In this document: positions 54,764 to 64,000 of the stretch, piece after piece
Layout: each line of letters opens with the position of its first letter
Numbering within the stretch: the first letter of the stretch is position 1
Source: Melieria omissa
Lineage: Eukaryota > Arthropoda > Insecta > Diptera > Ulidiidae
Assembly: GCA_963971225.1 (NCBI GenBank)
Contig: OZ020269.1
Location: 35,795,264-35,859,263, forward strand
Direction of reading: 5' to 3'
Length of the DNA stretch: 64,000 nucleotides
Made by a program: the position numbers and the translations under genes
The notes under the pieces: generated by a model
Databases searched by the model: none
What the model was told of the DNA's origin: nothing
The model's input: only the letters and a program-made list of their open reading frames with translations

Positions 54764-54958
54764 TTAGTTAGAAGCACTCATCTTTCCCCACTCGCGAAAT
54801 AACTCTTTCAATTCACACTTTGGGGAACCTTTTACATTTACAGCAAGGAACTTAAATGTTTTCCAATTTGATAGTTCTGTATGCTCTGCCTCGCGACGTG
54901 GTATTACCAGCTCAATGAAAACAGAAAAATCCACTGTTGCCACCGCAACAATTTCCAT
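54764..54958 (-). CDS. Short open frame, 64 aa, unrecognised
   Basis: From the ATG at 54958 it reads MEIVAVATVDFSVFIELVIP, then a charged half ending in REWGKMSASN. The frame stays open about 16 codons upstream without an ATG. Composition looks protein-like (mixed, no low complexity), but I know no family. It lies between the divergent SNRK and Usp20/33 starts, so it might be a 5' exon of SNRK, a small gene or chance. Confidence 0.25.
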   Translation of the reverse strand: MEIVAVATVDFSVFIELVIPRREAEHTELSNWKTFKFLAVNVKGSPKCELKELFREWGKMSASN

Positions 54959-55833
54959 TGCACACCGAATCTCAGAGAAATGGAAATCTAGAAATTCTCT
55001 CAGCAAGTAACCGTTATCAAATAAATTTCACATTCCTCAATTCTTTTGTAATTCAAACTGAGTTATGAGGCTCAATGCATTCGGATTAACCGTTAAAGCC
55101 GTTTTTGAGGTACTGGGCTGAGTAATATAATAAAATATTTATTTAAAATATGATACACATATGATAACGACGTTTCAGAGGTTGAGAGGTTGACTTATGA
55201 TTAACACATCGCTCGTTTTTCTGAATAGTATCATAACTAAAAACAAATTTGTAAGCTAAGTGTACAAAAATAATTATCTTTTTATACTTTATCTTGTATC
55301 ATAACGATATCTTTTAAACTCTTCTTTGTTATTGTGTCGTCATATTTTACTTAACTGAAAGCGTTTCTCTCCATTTTTATGTTTTTTGAGTTATACACTA
55401 TTCAGGAAAACGATATGTACTCGTATTTCCTTTACTGGTGGATGATGCATACACTTAGTCTCGATTACTTATAATATAGGTTGTCTCTGCAAATCTATCT
55501 CCAGTTTAGGAAACCACAAAAGTACTTGTTATAATAATAAGTACTTTTTTAATAACCTTCGGTTGTGGTACATGCACTATTTATAATATATGGTTGCGGT
55601 CAGCTAGGCTTTAGCCTCGTAATCGCGCAAGTTATTAGTGTGGGTATGTAAGTTCGGGTTTTGTTGGTACTTAAATACTTAAGAGTCTGTGAAATCAATT
55701 AAAACTTTCCAGTAAACTTGTTGACACTTCAAATTGACAACCCGCGAAGTTTTGTGCGAGGCAACGATAAAAATGTGAGTGTGGCATCACTAGCGAGTGT
55801 TTCTTGTGTTTTTGCAGTTTCTGATATGTAAAT
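54959..55833. other. Intergenic between divergent SNRK and Usp20/33
   Basis: AT-rich, with no gene seen. It should hold the promoters of both genes, which read away from each other, but I could not place core elements with confidence. It includes a short SINE tail (55592-55630). Confidence 0.4.
55592..55630 (+). repeat. SINE 3' fragment
   Basis: GGTTGCGGTCAGCTAGGC, then TTTAGCCTCGTAATCG, matches the segment of the 2355-2678 SINE near 2612-2648 with a few changes. The head and body are missing. Confidence 0.45.
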
Positions 55834-58800
55834 ATGGCACAAAGGGGGAAGATGTGCCCGCACCTTGGAAGCCAGCATGTTCTGGAGATAAAGAAGCTCG
55901 AAAAGGTATTTACGGATACTGGTTTAATTATATTTTATTGCCTGAGTCCATAGCTGTGTAGAGGATGTGAAAATATGAAGGATTATTTGGAGACAGGCAC
56001 GACTTGGTCGTTGCCGCAGTCAGGGTAAATTGTGTCACCGTAGCGGCACACTTGTCAGAAATTTTCGTTGGTCAACATTTTTACCCTGATTGCAGCAATG
56101 TCTACAGACCTTGGTCCTGACAGTTTCCGCCGCACACACATATACAAACAATTCGGAGCTAGACAGTTTCATTTTCTCTGATAGGTTAAGTCCTGTTCAG
56201 ACTGCGACTATGAGGGTCCCAATTTGTGGGTCTGTCTGCAGCGAAACTGTTTACGCGTGGGATGCTCCGAGCAGGCCAGTGACCACAGCACGGAGCACTT
56301 TCGGCACAACAACAGCCACTGTCTTCACCTCAACATGTCCTCCCAGCGATTGTGGTGCTATCTGTGCGAGCGCGAGGTGTTCATCGAAGCACAACCTTCG
56401 CTTCTACAGGACCCGTTCAGGTCGGCCCTCCACTCGGTGGTAGCATTGTCGAAGGAGGATGCGGACTTTGACGCGGTTACCGGAAGCGCAACGGGGCTGG
56501 TGGGTCTACAAAACATTGCCAACACGTGCTATATGAATTCGGCATTGCAAGCGCTAAGCAATCTCCAGCCCATGACGCACTATTTTCTCAACTGCAGCGA
56601 CCTGGTAGAGTACATTGTGGAGCAAGGATCACACCGTAGCAAGGTTGGCTTAGCCAAAAGTTACCAGCGGCTGGTGCATGACATCTGGCGCAACGATAAT
56701 GGCAGAGGTAAGCGAATAGCTTGAGCAATCTTACCCCATTACTCTGACAACCACGATGCTAACTTTTAGACTACATCGCGCCGCGGGGTATTTTGTACGG
56801 CATTCGCAGTGTGCACCCCATGTTCAGGGGTTTCCAGCAGCACGACACCCAGGAGTTTCTGCGCTGTTTCATGGACCAGTTGCACGAGGAGCTAAAAGAG
56901 TTGAGCCCGACGATGACAGTGGCAATGGGAGCAAAACAGCAATGTGAGGAACTTGCTAGCCCAACAACAGTTGTCTCAGCGTCGCAGTCCAGCTCGGCCT
57001 CAGACTCAGAGTATGAGACGTGCGACAGTAGTGTGTCACAGCGTTCCAGCTCATTGGCCGGGCAGGGACAGCTACGTGCAGGGGGCTCCGATCGGGGACG
57101 GCGGTTCCGGAAGAGTGTACATATGGGGTCGGCTCAACCACAGGCAGTAGCGCACTCTATTATCAGCGACGTTTTCGACGGCAAGCTTCTGTCATCTGTG
57201 CAGTGCCTCACTTGCGATCGCGTATCGACGCGCGAAGAAACATTTCAGGACCTGTCGCTACCCATCCCGAATCGGGACCACCTTAACATGTTGCACCAGA
57301 CACATGGGCTAAGTGCACAGAGCCTGAGCTCAATCGATACTTTGGCAGGAAGTGGGGGTGACGGCTGGCTTGCCTGGTTGATGAAGCTATTCCGCTTGTG
57401 GTTGTGGGGACCGTCAGTAACGCTACACGACTGCATGGCTAGTTTCTTCAGCGCCGATGAGCTCAAAGGGGACAACATGTACAGGTAGGTGGTCCTGAAT
57501 ATTTCTGCGTGCTTGGCGCTTATCATTCTTCATTTAACAGCTGCGAGAAATGCAACAAACTTCGGACGGGTGTGAAATATTCGCAAATCCTCGACTTGCC
57601 CGAAGTGTTATGCATACACTTAAAACGCTTTCGGCACGACCTCTCCTACAGTTCCAAGATATCGTCGCCAGTGCACTTTCCTCTAGAGGGGTTTGATATG
57701 CGTCCTTACCTGCACAAGGACTGCAAGTCACAGGTGACACTATACAACCTAGTGTCGGTGATCTGCCATCATGGCACTGTGGGTGGGGGCCACTATACGT
57801 GCTTTGCACGCAATGCGCTCTCTGGGCGCTGGCACCAGTACGACGACCAGTACGTGAGCGAGGTGTCGGCCGGCGCAGTGCAGACTTGCCAGGCCTATGT
57901 GCTGTTCTACCGGAAGCATAACCCTCAAATGGATTTGTTGCGGGCTGAGGCCAGCGAGATATCGGCGCTGAACCCTGTGCACACGGCTGAGATTCGGTTT
58001 TATATAGCGCGTGAGTGGTTGTCGCGGTTCAGTACATTCGCCGAGCCAGGGCCCATCAATAACTGGACTATTTTGTGTCCCCACGGCGGTTTACTGCAGT
58101 CGAAGAGCGCGCTGCTTGAACAGATCGCCGTACCGATTTCGCAGCCGCTGTGGGACTTCTTGTACCGCAAGTTTGGTGGTGGACCTGCCGTCAACATGCT
58201 TTTCGAGTGCGAGGTGTGCAAGCGCGCCGCCGAGGCGTTGACGCGGCGCCAGTATTATGAGTTGTCTGTGTTCACCAAGTATAACGGTATCGATGCAGAT
58301 GTCGATTCTAGTGCTATCTATGCGATCTCGATGCCGTGGTTGCGCAAGTGGCAGCAATTCGCGCACGGCGTCACCCACAAGGAACCCGGCCCCATCACCA
58401 ACACGGATATCGTGAGCAAGGACGCAGTACAAACGTCGGCGCCCATGCGGCACGTGCGCCCTGGATCCGATTATGCGCAGCTCAATGCGATTTTATGGCG
58501 CTTCCTGGTCGGAATTTACGGCGGTGGCCCAGAAATCATGCTCAGGGATGCAGTGGCAGAAGAAGTTTGTGTTCCTTTGCAAGCATATTACAGTGTCCTC
58601 TTAATAATTCGCATTTTTCGCTAGATTGAGATCATCGATCAGGACGATCAAAACTGCGCTGATAACTTCCTCGCGAGTATAGATCTTTCCGACACAGAAA
58701 GCAATATTGGTAACGTCAATACGCTCGGTTCTAATGAGTCCAAGCCGCCGCAAGACACTAAGATCCTAGATAACATGCTCTTCGAAGGCGGCCATAAATC

Positions 58801-59363
58801 TAAGCCGCTGCGGATACCATATGGTAGCGGCAAGGAATCCAGGCTTATAAAATACTACAGTGGCGGCAGCAAAAGGCCCAAGCCGCCATCGTTGCGTAAT
58901 ACCCTGAGAAAGAAGAGTATCAAGGGCCGAAGTGGCATGAAGGGCGTCGACTTTTTTGGTCCTAAAGGTAAGAGAGTTCGGTCTGTTGGTCGAAAATAAT
59001 TTCCAACCATGCATATTGCTGATTACAGGCAACTACAGTCTGCGAAAAAACTGTGATGGCATTGAGAACGCCTCAAATCAACCCAACCAAATGATTGATA
59101 CACATTCCGGCGATGATGTCGAAAGCAAACTAAGTGCATTTAAAAAGGGTCAAAAGCATTCATTCCATGGTGGCGAGCGAAAGCGACGATCGCATTCGAA
59201 AAACAGTTTTGCTGATAGCACCGATACACAATTGGCTGAAAACTGCATGCCGCGAATGCATGCCAGTCACATAAAGTCTAAATTGAAGAACAGAGATGGA
59301 GTCACCCTGCAAAAATTTGTACAACTAACCGAATCCAGTGAATCCACCGAAACTGATATTTAA
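55834..59363 (+). CDS. Usp20-33: Ubiquitin-specific protease Usp20/33
   Basis: A cysteine protease that removes ubiquitin from proteins. Six coding exons: 55834-55905, 56185-56707, 56770-57484, 57541-58564, 58625-58967, 59029-59363. Phases add to 1003 codons plus stop. A ZnF-UBP domain comes first (about 8-100; CPHL, CSDCDYEGPNLWVCL, RLWCYLCEREV). The USP domain follows, with the Cys box GLQNIANTCYMNS (Cys 139), QQHDTQEFLRCF, a Ser-rich insert, a CEKC zinc pair, and the His box GGGHYTCFARN (His 521) with YDD (Asp 538). Two DUSP domains lie near 587-670 and 700-790 (REWLSRF and MPWLRKW starts). The basic, low-complexity tail is less conserved. The end of exon 4 uses donor GTTTGT, the weakest join. 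Confidence 0.93.
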
Positions 59364-59556
59364 GAAGTGCGATATTCGTTAGTGTAGCGCTTTGTATCGG
59401 TTGAGTTTCCATGTTAAACTTTTTGATAGTGTTAAGAGTTTGTATCATATGATCTGTGTGTTGCAGTAAAAATGTCGATTAGGTAGAGGCTACTCTGTGA
59501 AATGGTCTAATATATGTATATGAAAATATTAGTATTTATTATTATTACGTAGACAC

Positions 59557-59562
59557 AATAAA
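59557..59562 (+). terminator. Usp20/33 poly(A) signal
   Basis: AATAAA about 195 bases after the stop codon of Usp20/33, in AT-rich DNA. Confidence 0.55.
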
Positions 59563-60752
59563 ATGCTTTTAGTTTAGTGAAAGATAAAAATGAGAAGCAA
59601 GGGTATAGGACCATAGCAATGAATTGTTTAAAGTCATGGTGTGATGTTATTTACACCAAAATCATCAATCACATACTCTTAGCTCTGAACCAATTTTTTT
59701 TTTTAATAATTCCCTTGAGTAATTTTTTTTAAGTACAGAGTTATTTCATATGAAATATTTTAAGGTAAAAAGTTATTCGATTAGCGGATTTATTGTTACT
59801 AAGCGAAAAAATGCTTTTTCAGGATTACAAAAAAATTAAAAAGATGTACGTGAATATATTTATAGCATTGCTGCCGTTGTCAGAAATTTTGCACCACTAA
59901 CTTTTGGCCTTTTCGGGTAAGCTGTTGTATCAGTCAGAAGAAACTTGTGTTGTTGCTCCCAAAACAGAATTTTTTTTTGTTCATGGCAGCTGGTCCAGCA
60001 TATCAATTCAAACTTAAACACTGTCGAAGTAAACACGTGTATGTTTCGATATAACGGATTTTATGTTTAAAATTATAGTAAATTCGAATGGTTTTATTTT
60101 GTCTGATTTTTGCGATATTTGTCTTAATTGCGAAACAGTTATGTTTTGCGTTCATTTTTTTGAATCATTTGCGCTGCCGGTCTTTGAAAGGCACATCTGC
60201 ATTGTGTGCGCGACTTTATACGAGAATGAAAGAAACCCACATATTTATACGGTTTTTAAATGACTGATTGGACATTTTTTCATAAGTAACTATTTTACCA
60301 TACGTTGGAATGCATGAAAATATCTTTCAAGTTTTTATATTTTCGCCTGAGTTTCTTTTCATATGTTCTCAGCTAATAGGAAAGACAGAACTATAACTTA
60401 AACTGCGATTTTAGGTTATCGCTCGGGTAACAATTGCTGCTTGTGCTCACCTTAAAGTTCCTATTCGCTAGTCTGCGGTATGACAGGATGTGTATCTATG
60501 TAGCGCTCACGTATGCCGCCATTCACAGATATATTCATGCAGTTGTTTCTCTTCTCTTACCCACAAGTGCCTTTGCTACAATCTCTTCGCCGGATCTATT
60601 TTTGGAAGCGTTGAATTCTTTTCACAATTAGTGCACAAATCAGGTCCATCTTGGCGACATACAGCACATTTCGGTGTAGTCTGACTTCGAAGTTTTATAA
60701 TTTGTAGGTTACTTTGGGGTTTGTGCGAAGCCTGTTCGATAATTAAAGTTTA
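59563..60752. other. Intergenic, nothing recognised
   Basis: AT-rich DNA with only short chance frames. The last few hundred bases should include the promoter and leader of the MYND/SET gene. Confidence 0.4.
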
Positions 60753-62112
60753 ATGATGACCCCCTGTACTATTTGTGGTGAGCTGACGAAAAACAAGTGC
60801 TCCAACTGCAACCAGGCGTTCTACTGCTCCGAGCAGCATCAGAAACAAAATTGGAAAGTGCACAAAGTCAACTGCCATCCGTTCAAGGTGTTTGATGCAG
60901 CATTGTGTGTAAACGGAATATATGGAACTCTTTTGATTTGTAGATCGAGTACAATGAGGAATTGGGTCGCCACTTGATCGCGACGCGTAGCATAAAGCCG
61001 TTTGAAATAGTGCTGAAGGAAGCCCCGCTTGTGTGTGGTCCTTCGCAAATCACGAGCCCTGTGTGCTTGGGGTGCCTCAATGCAATAGAGCCCTCTGACT
61101 ATATTGATTGCGATAAATGTGGTTGGCCTCTATGTGGCATCGAATGTCAGGGCAAGGCTGTTCATAAAGCTGAGTGCGAATTTACGGCGAAAAGAGGGCA
61201 GAAGGTGAGTGATCTTTTGTATGTTGTGGAGGTATAGACGAAGTCGGCGTGTTTATACAAAATGGGCAATGTGCATTATGTTTTGAAAATCAGTAATTTT
61301 CGATCATGTGAACTAATTTAAAAAGTGTCGGTATTATGGAAATCACTGTCCTGAATATAATGTATACAATCACTTTGAACGCAATGTATATACATACATA
61401 TTATTTGTGTTAAGGTGTCCGTGCGTGACTTCACGAATCCTCATCCATTGTATCAATGTTTGGCAACTGTGCGGTGTCTGCTTCTGTCAAAAACGGACCA
61501 GGAAAAATTCAAGAAATTTCAAGAACTAGAATCATTGGAAAACCAACGCAGAGGATCCATGCAGTGGAAGGCGGATCTGGAGAGCATTGGCAAATTCATA
61601 CCCAAGTACATATATACATAAAACGAGTACTAAAACTTTCTCCACATTTACTTATGTCCCTGCTTAAATTTTTAACTATTTAGATACTTTAAATCCAGTG
61701 ATTTTACGGAAAAAGAAATAATGAAAACAATTGGTATATTACAAATAAATGGCCATGAAGTGCCTGTGACGGATCCAGCCCATGTAGCGATATTTCATAG
61801 TGCCTCGTATTTGGAACATTCCTGCACTCCGAATATTGCTAAAAGCTTCACAAAGGATGGCCAGCTGGTGCTGTGGGCACCGAAGGGCATTAAGAAAAAT
61901 TCTCACTTGAGCATTTGCTACTCGGATGCGGTGTGGGGCACTGCCGACCGGCAGCACCACCTAATGCACACCAAACTCTTCAAATGCGGTTGCCCAAGGT
62001 GTGTCGATGTAACTGAATTCGGAAGTAACTATGATGCTTTGCACTGTGAAGAGGCTAACTGTGACGGGATGCTGTTGCCCGTCAATTTAAAGGAGTGGAA
62101 GGCCAATTGGAG
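60753..62112 (+). CDS. SmydA-type MYND/SET protein, 5' four exons (partial)
   Basis: This belongs to the arthropod-expanded SMYD group, likely the orthologue of fly CG8503. SMYD proteins are lysine methyltransferases or their inactive relatives. Exons: 60753-60887, 60944-61204, 61415-61605, 61684-62112, giving 338 codons plus two bases. The MYND zinc finger comes first (Cys 5 to Cys 42; CTICGELTKNKCSNC, FYCSEQHQ). A split SET domain follows, with GRHLIATRSIKPFE (about 52-65), LEHSCTPNI (239-247, where classic SMYDs have NHSC) and a CYSD stretch (274-277). Post-SET cysteines are KCGCPRC (296-302). The last exon ends in a clear donor (AG then GTAATT), so about 150-200 C-terminal residues lie beyond the window or behind the repeats. 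Confidence 0.88.
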
Positions 62113-62409
62113 GTAATTATATTGCTTGGTGTACTCAAACGTGTCAAAAAAAAAGTTAAATTTTTTGTGCGATGTTTGATAACTTATTTTTGGTCGATGG
62201 ACAAGCGAAACAAGTAACCGTTATAAAGTGAGTTTTTGCAAATTACCATGACTGTTTCAACCCCTTGTTTTGTGAACAACTTGATAACAATAGATATTTC
62301 ATTCGTGAATCATTTGATACGGCCTCAGTTGCACTCCGAGTCTGATCAAGTCGATCATCTGCCATAGATAACATTAAAATATAGAAACAAAAATTTTGCC
62401 TCAGCATGA

Positions 62410-62540
62410 GAGACAAACCCCCTGAAATTAAAAATGTTTATGTTAAAGCTCGCTACTCGCCGTTCAAAATGTAAAACTCAAAGCACCTCACATTTTTATC
62501 AACTCACACGCGCACCACAAATGGTTGCGGGCAGCCAAAG
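62410..62540 (+). repeat. Diverged SINE copy
   Basis: Similar to the body of the SINE at 2355-2678 in the same order: GACAAACCCCCTGAAATT, TTAAAGCTCGCTACTCGCCG, CACACGCGCACCACAAATGG, TTGCGGGCAGCC. The tRNA head is not seen. A 20-bp near-identical direct repeat (AGTAACCGTTATAAAGTGAG at 62213 and its one-mismatch copy at 62645) brackets this region. The rest of 62113-62645 is AT-rich. Confidence 0.5.
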
Positions 62541-62729
62541 TGTATTAAACGAGGCAAAATAATATTGGACGTACGCTTATTTGACAATGTGAGAAAACCC
62601 AATTCCTGGATTTATTCACTTTAACCCGATGCATCGCGATGACGAGTAAACGTTATAAAGTGAGCATTAAGAATAGGAGCAAGACATACAAGGTAAAGTC
62701 TCTGACTTGTTCCGATCCTTGTTCCTTTT

Positions 62730-63577
62730 CAATCCAAATTGATCTCTATACGGAAGGTGCCTCTATTCAACTGGCGGAAGCTCTTAGAAAATGTAAAGCT
62801 GAAATCACTGGCATCCGGGAAATGTCATGGACTGGACAAGGTTGTTCCATGCGAGCAGACTGCGACATCTACTACAGCTGCCATGCGGAGAAGTGCGAAT
62901 GTGGCTGCGGATTCGTGGTCAGCAAGAGACTTCGCCACCACGTCTCTCGGTTCCTGGCCCGATTGAAGAGGATGATGCCACCAAATATGCCTTCTATGCG
63001 AAGCTAGAGGACGTCTACGACCGGTGTCCGGCCCATGACCCTAAAATTGTACTTGGTGACTTCCGTACAAAGGTCAGGCAAGAAGATGCGACCACTTCAA
63101 ACAATGGTCTGAGGCTGATCGATTTCGCTGCGGCACAAAACACCAGATTTCAGCACATCGACATCCATTAGGCCACCTGGTTATGTGCGATCAATCCGCC
63201 CGCAACCCGCAAAGATTGATCATATTGTGATTGATAGAAAGCATGCTTCTAGCATTTTAGCGCCTGTTCCGAAGGCCGAACATCCACTCGGACCACTACC
63301 TTATCGCAGCGAAGAAGGCTGGCCATCAGTATCGAGCTATATCAGCTCTGTCGCTAGCCCACTCCACCTGCTGACATCTGCTGGTTATGGGCTCACATAT
63401 CCCAGTCTATGCCCGCCACCAAGATACCAATTGTACGATGAAATTGTAGCCACTATAGCGAAGAATGCTGCCTACAAGAAGACCATGCAGTCGGCTGCTA
63501 CGCGAGCCGTACGGAAAAAATATCGGAAGAAAAGGAAGAAAGAGAGGTGCATTTTTAGACGCAAGAAACGGAAGTAA
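62730..63577 (+). pseudogene. RTE/BovB-type retrotransposon fragment (endonuclease)
   Basis: Three frames in turn give the RTE endonuclease. IQLAEALRKCKAEITGIREM, then SWTGQGCSM, CDIYYSCHAEKCECGCGFVV and SKRLRHHVS lie at 62765-62950. FYAKLEDVYDRCPAHDPKIV, LGDFRTKVRQE and SNNGLRLIDFAAAQN lie at 62990-63160. KIDHIVIDRKHASSIL lies near 63210. The segment around 63440-63575 (NAAYKKTMQ, TRAVRKKYRKKRKKE) is the linker before the RT. These match proteins often labelled craniofacial development protein 2. Frameshifts and deletions show decay, and the RT is absent. Confidence 0.75.
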
Positions 63578-64000
63578 TAATCTATGTTCCCTTTGTTTTT
63601 TTTATTTGTGTGATTAAAATTTTAAAATTTATTTTTCAAACCAAAAACTTGTATTTTGATAAGAAAAAGGGTGAAACGATGATACACATGTCAAAGAAGC
63701 GATCAATCATGCAATATATTAAATACTGATTTTACTATGTTTTATGCACTTAACGGGAACATGGGGCCTTATTCTCTTAATTGTGTCAGGAATGTACATA
63801 CACACATGTGGCGATGCATATGAATAACTTGATAACAATGAATACTTATGTATTCATCTTCTTCAAAAAGAAAAGGCGTTATTTTTATATTAACGATGAA
63901 TGCCGCTTTGGCGATTGTTGACTACCACATTCTGTATATACTATACCACAAATACAATATATACTATATGTAGAATAATTATTGCATTAGTCCATTTTTA
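63578..64000. other. Nothing recognised to window end
   Basis: AT-rich sequence. No exon of the MYND/SET gene could be found here. Confidence 0.4.

Overview
The window is nuclear DNA of a higher fly. Four conserved genes with short introns sit at the right, in the order Opa1, SNRK kinase, Usp20/33 and a MYND/SET gene. Their exons read almost like Drosophila, and as I recall the four D. melanogaster orthologues carry neighbouring CG numbers, so this looks like a conserved block. The repeats (a tRNA-headed SINE, hAT and mariner debris, an I/LOA-like non-LTR element) suggest a true fruit fly (Tephritidae), but that is inference.

Left part (1-4323): a broken non-LTR retrotransposon on the + strand, cut by later insertions. 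These are a 135-bp hAT-type MITE, a 1.4-kb hAT-ended element that holds a decayed mariner which itself holds a piggyBac-type MITE, and a SINE. A Harbinger transposase fragment and a 235-bp MITE with perfect 29-bp inverted ends follow. The RNase H part of the non-LTR element reappears 37 kb away at 41300-42015, where a solo LTR interrupts it.

Centre (4324-41299): a Transib (RAG1-related) DNA transposon with a 5-bp target duplication, CACTG. Its ends have the layout of V(D)J recombination signals: CACAGTG, then a 23-bp spacer at one end and 13 bp at the other, then ACAAAATT. Its transposase core (5117-6641, minus strand) keeps the Asp/Asp/Glu triad and the zinc ligands. Inside it sits a 33,491-bp array of an LTR retrotransposon (6713-40203). 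The array has six internal regions and seven LTRs in an exact 5,510-bp period, with a single 4-bp ATAT duplication at the outer edges. Each unit encodes Gag and a Pol reached by a likely -1 ribosomal frameshift. All six units share the same stop codon and the same frameshift in pol, so the array was multiplied from one already damaged element.

Right part (42016-64000): a piggyBac-like remnant, then Opa1 (minus, 16 coding exons, 948 aa), SNRK (minus, 7 coding exons, 847 aa), Usp20/33 (plus, 6 coding exons, 1003 aa) and the 5' four exons of an arthropod MYND/SET protein (plus). The last visible intron of that gene, or the region beyond it, holds a SINE and an RTE/BovB-type fragment. For the four host genes I read exon joins from GT/AG sites and checked that phases add up. 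No RNA gene, CRISPR array or bacterial-type operon is present.
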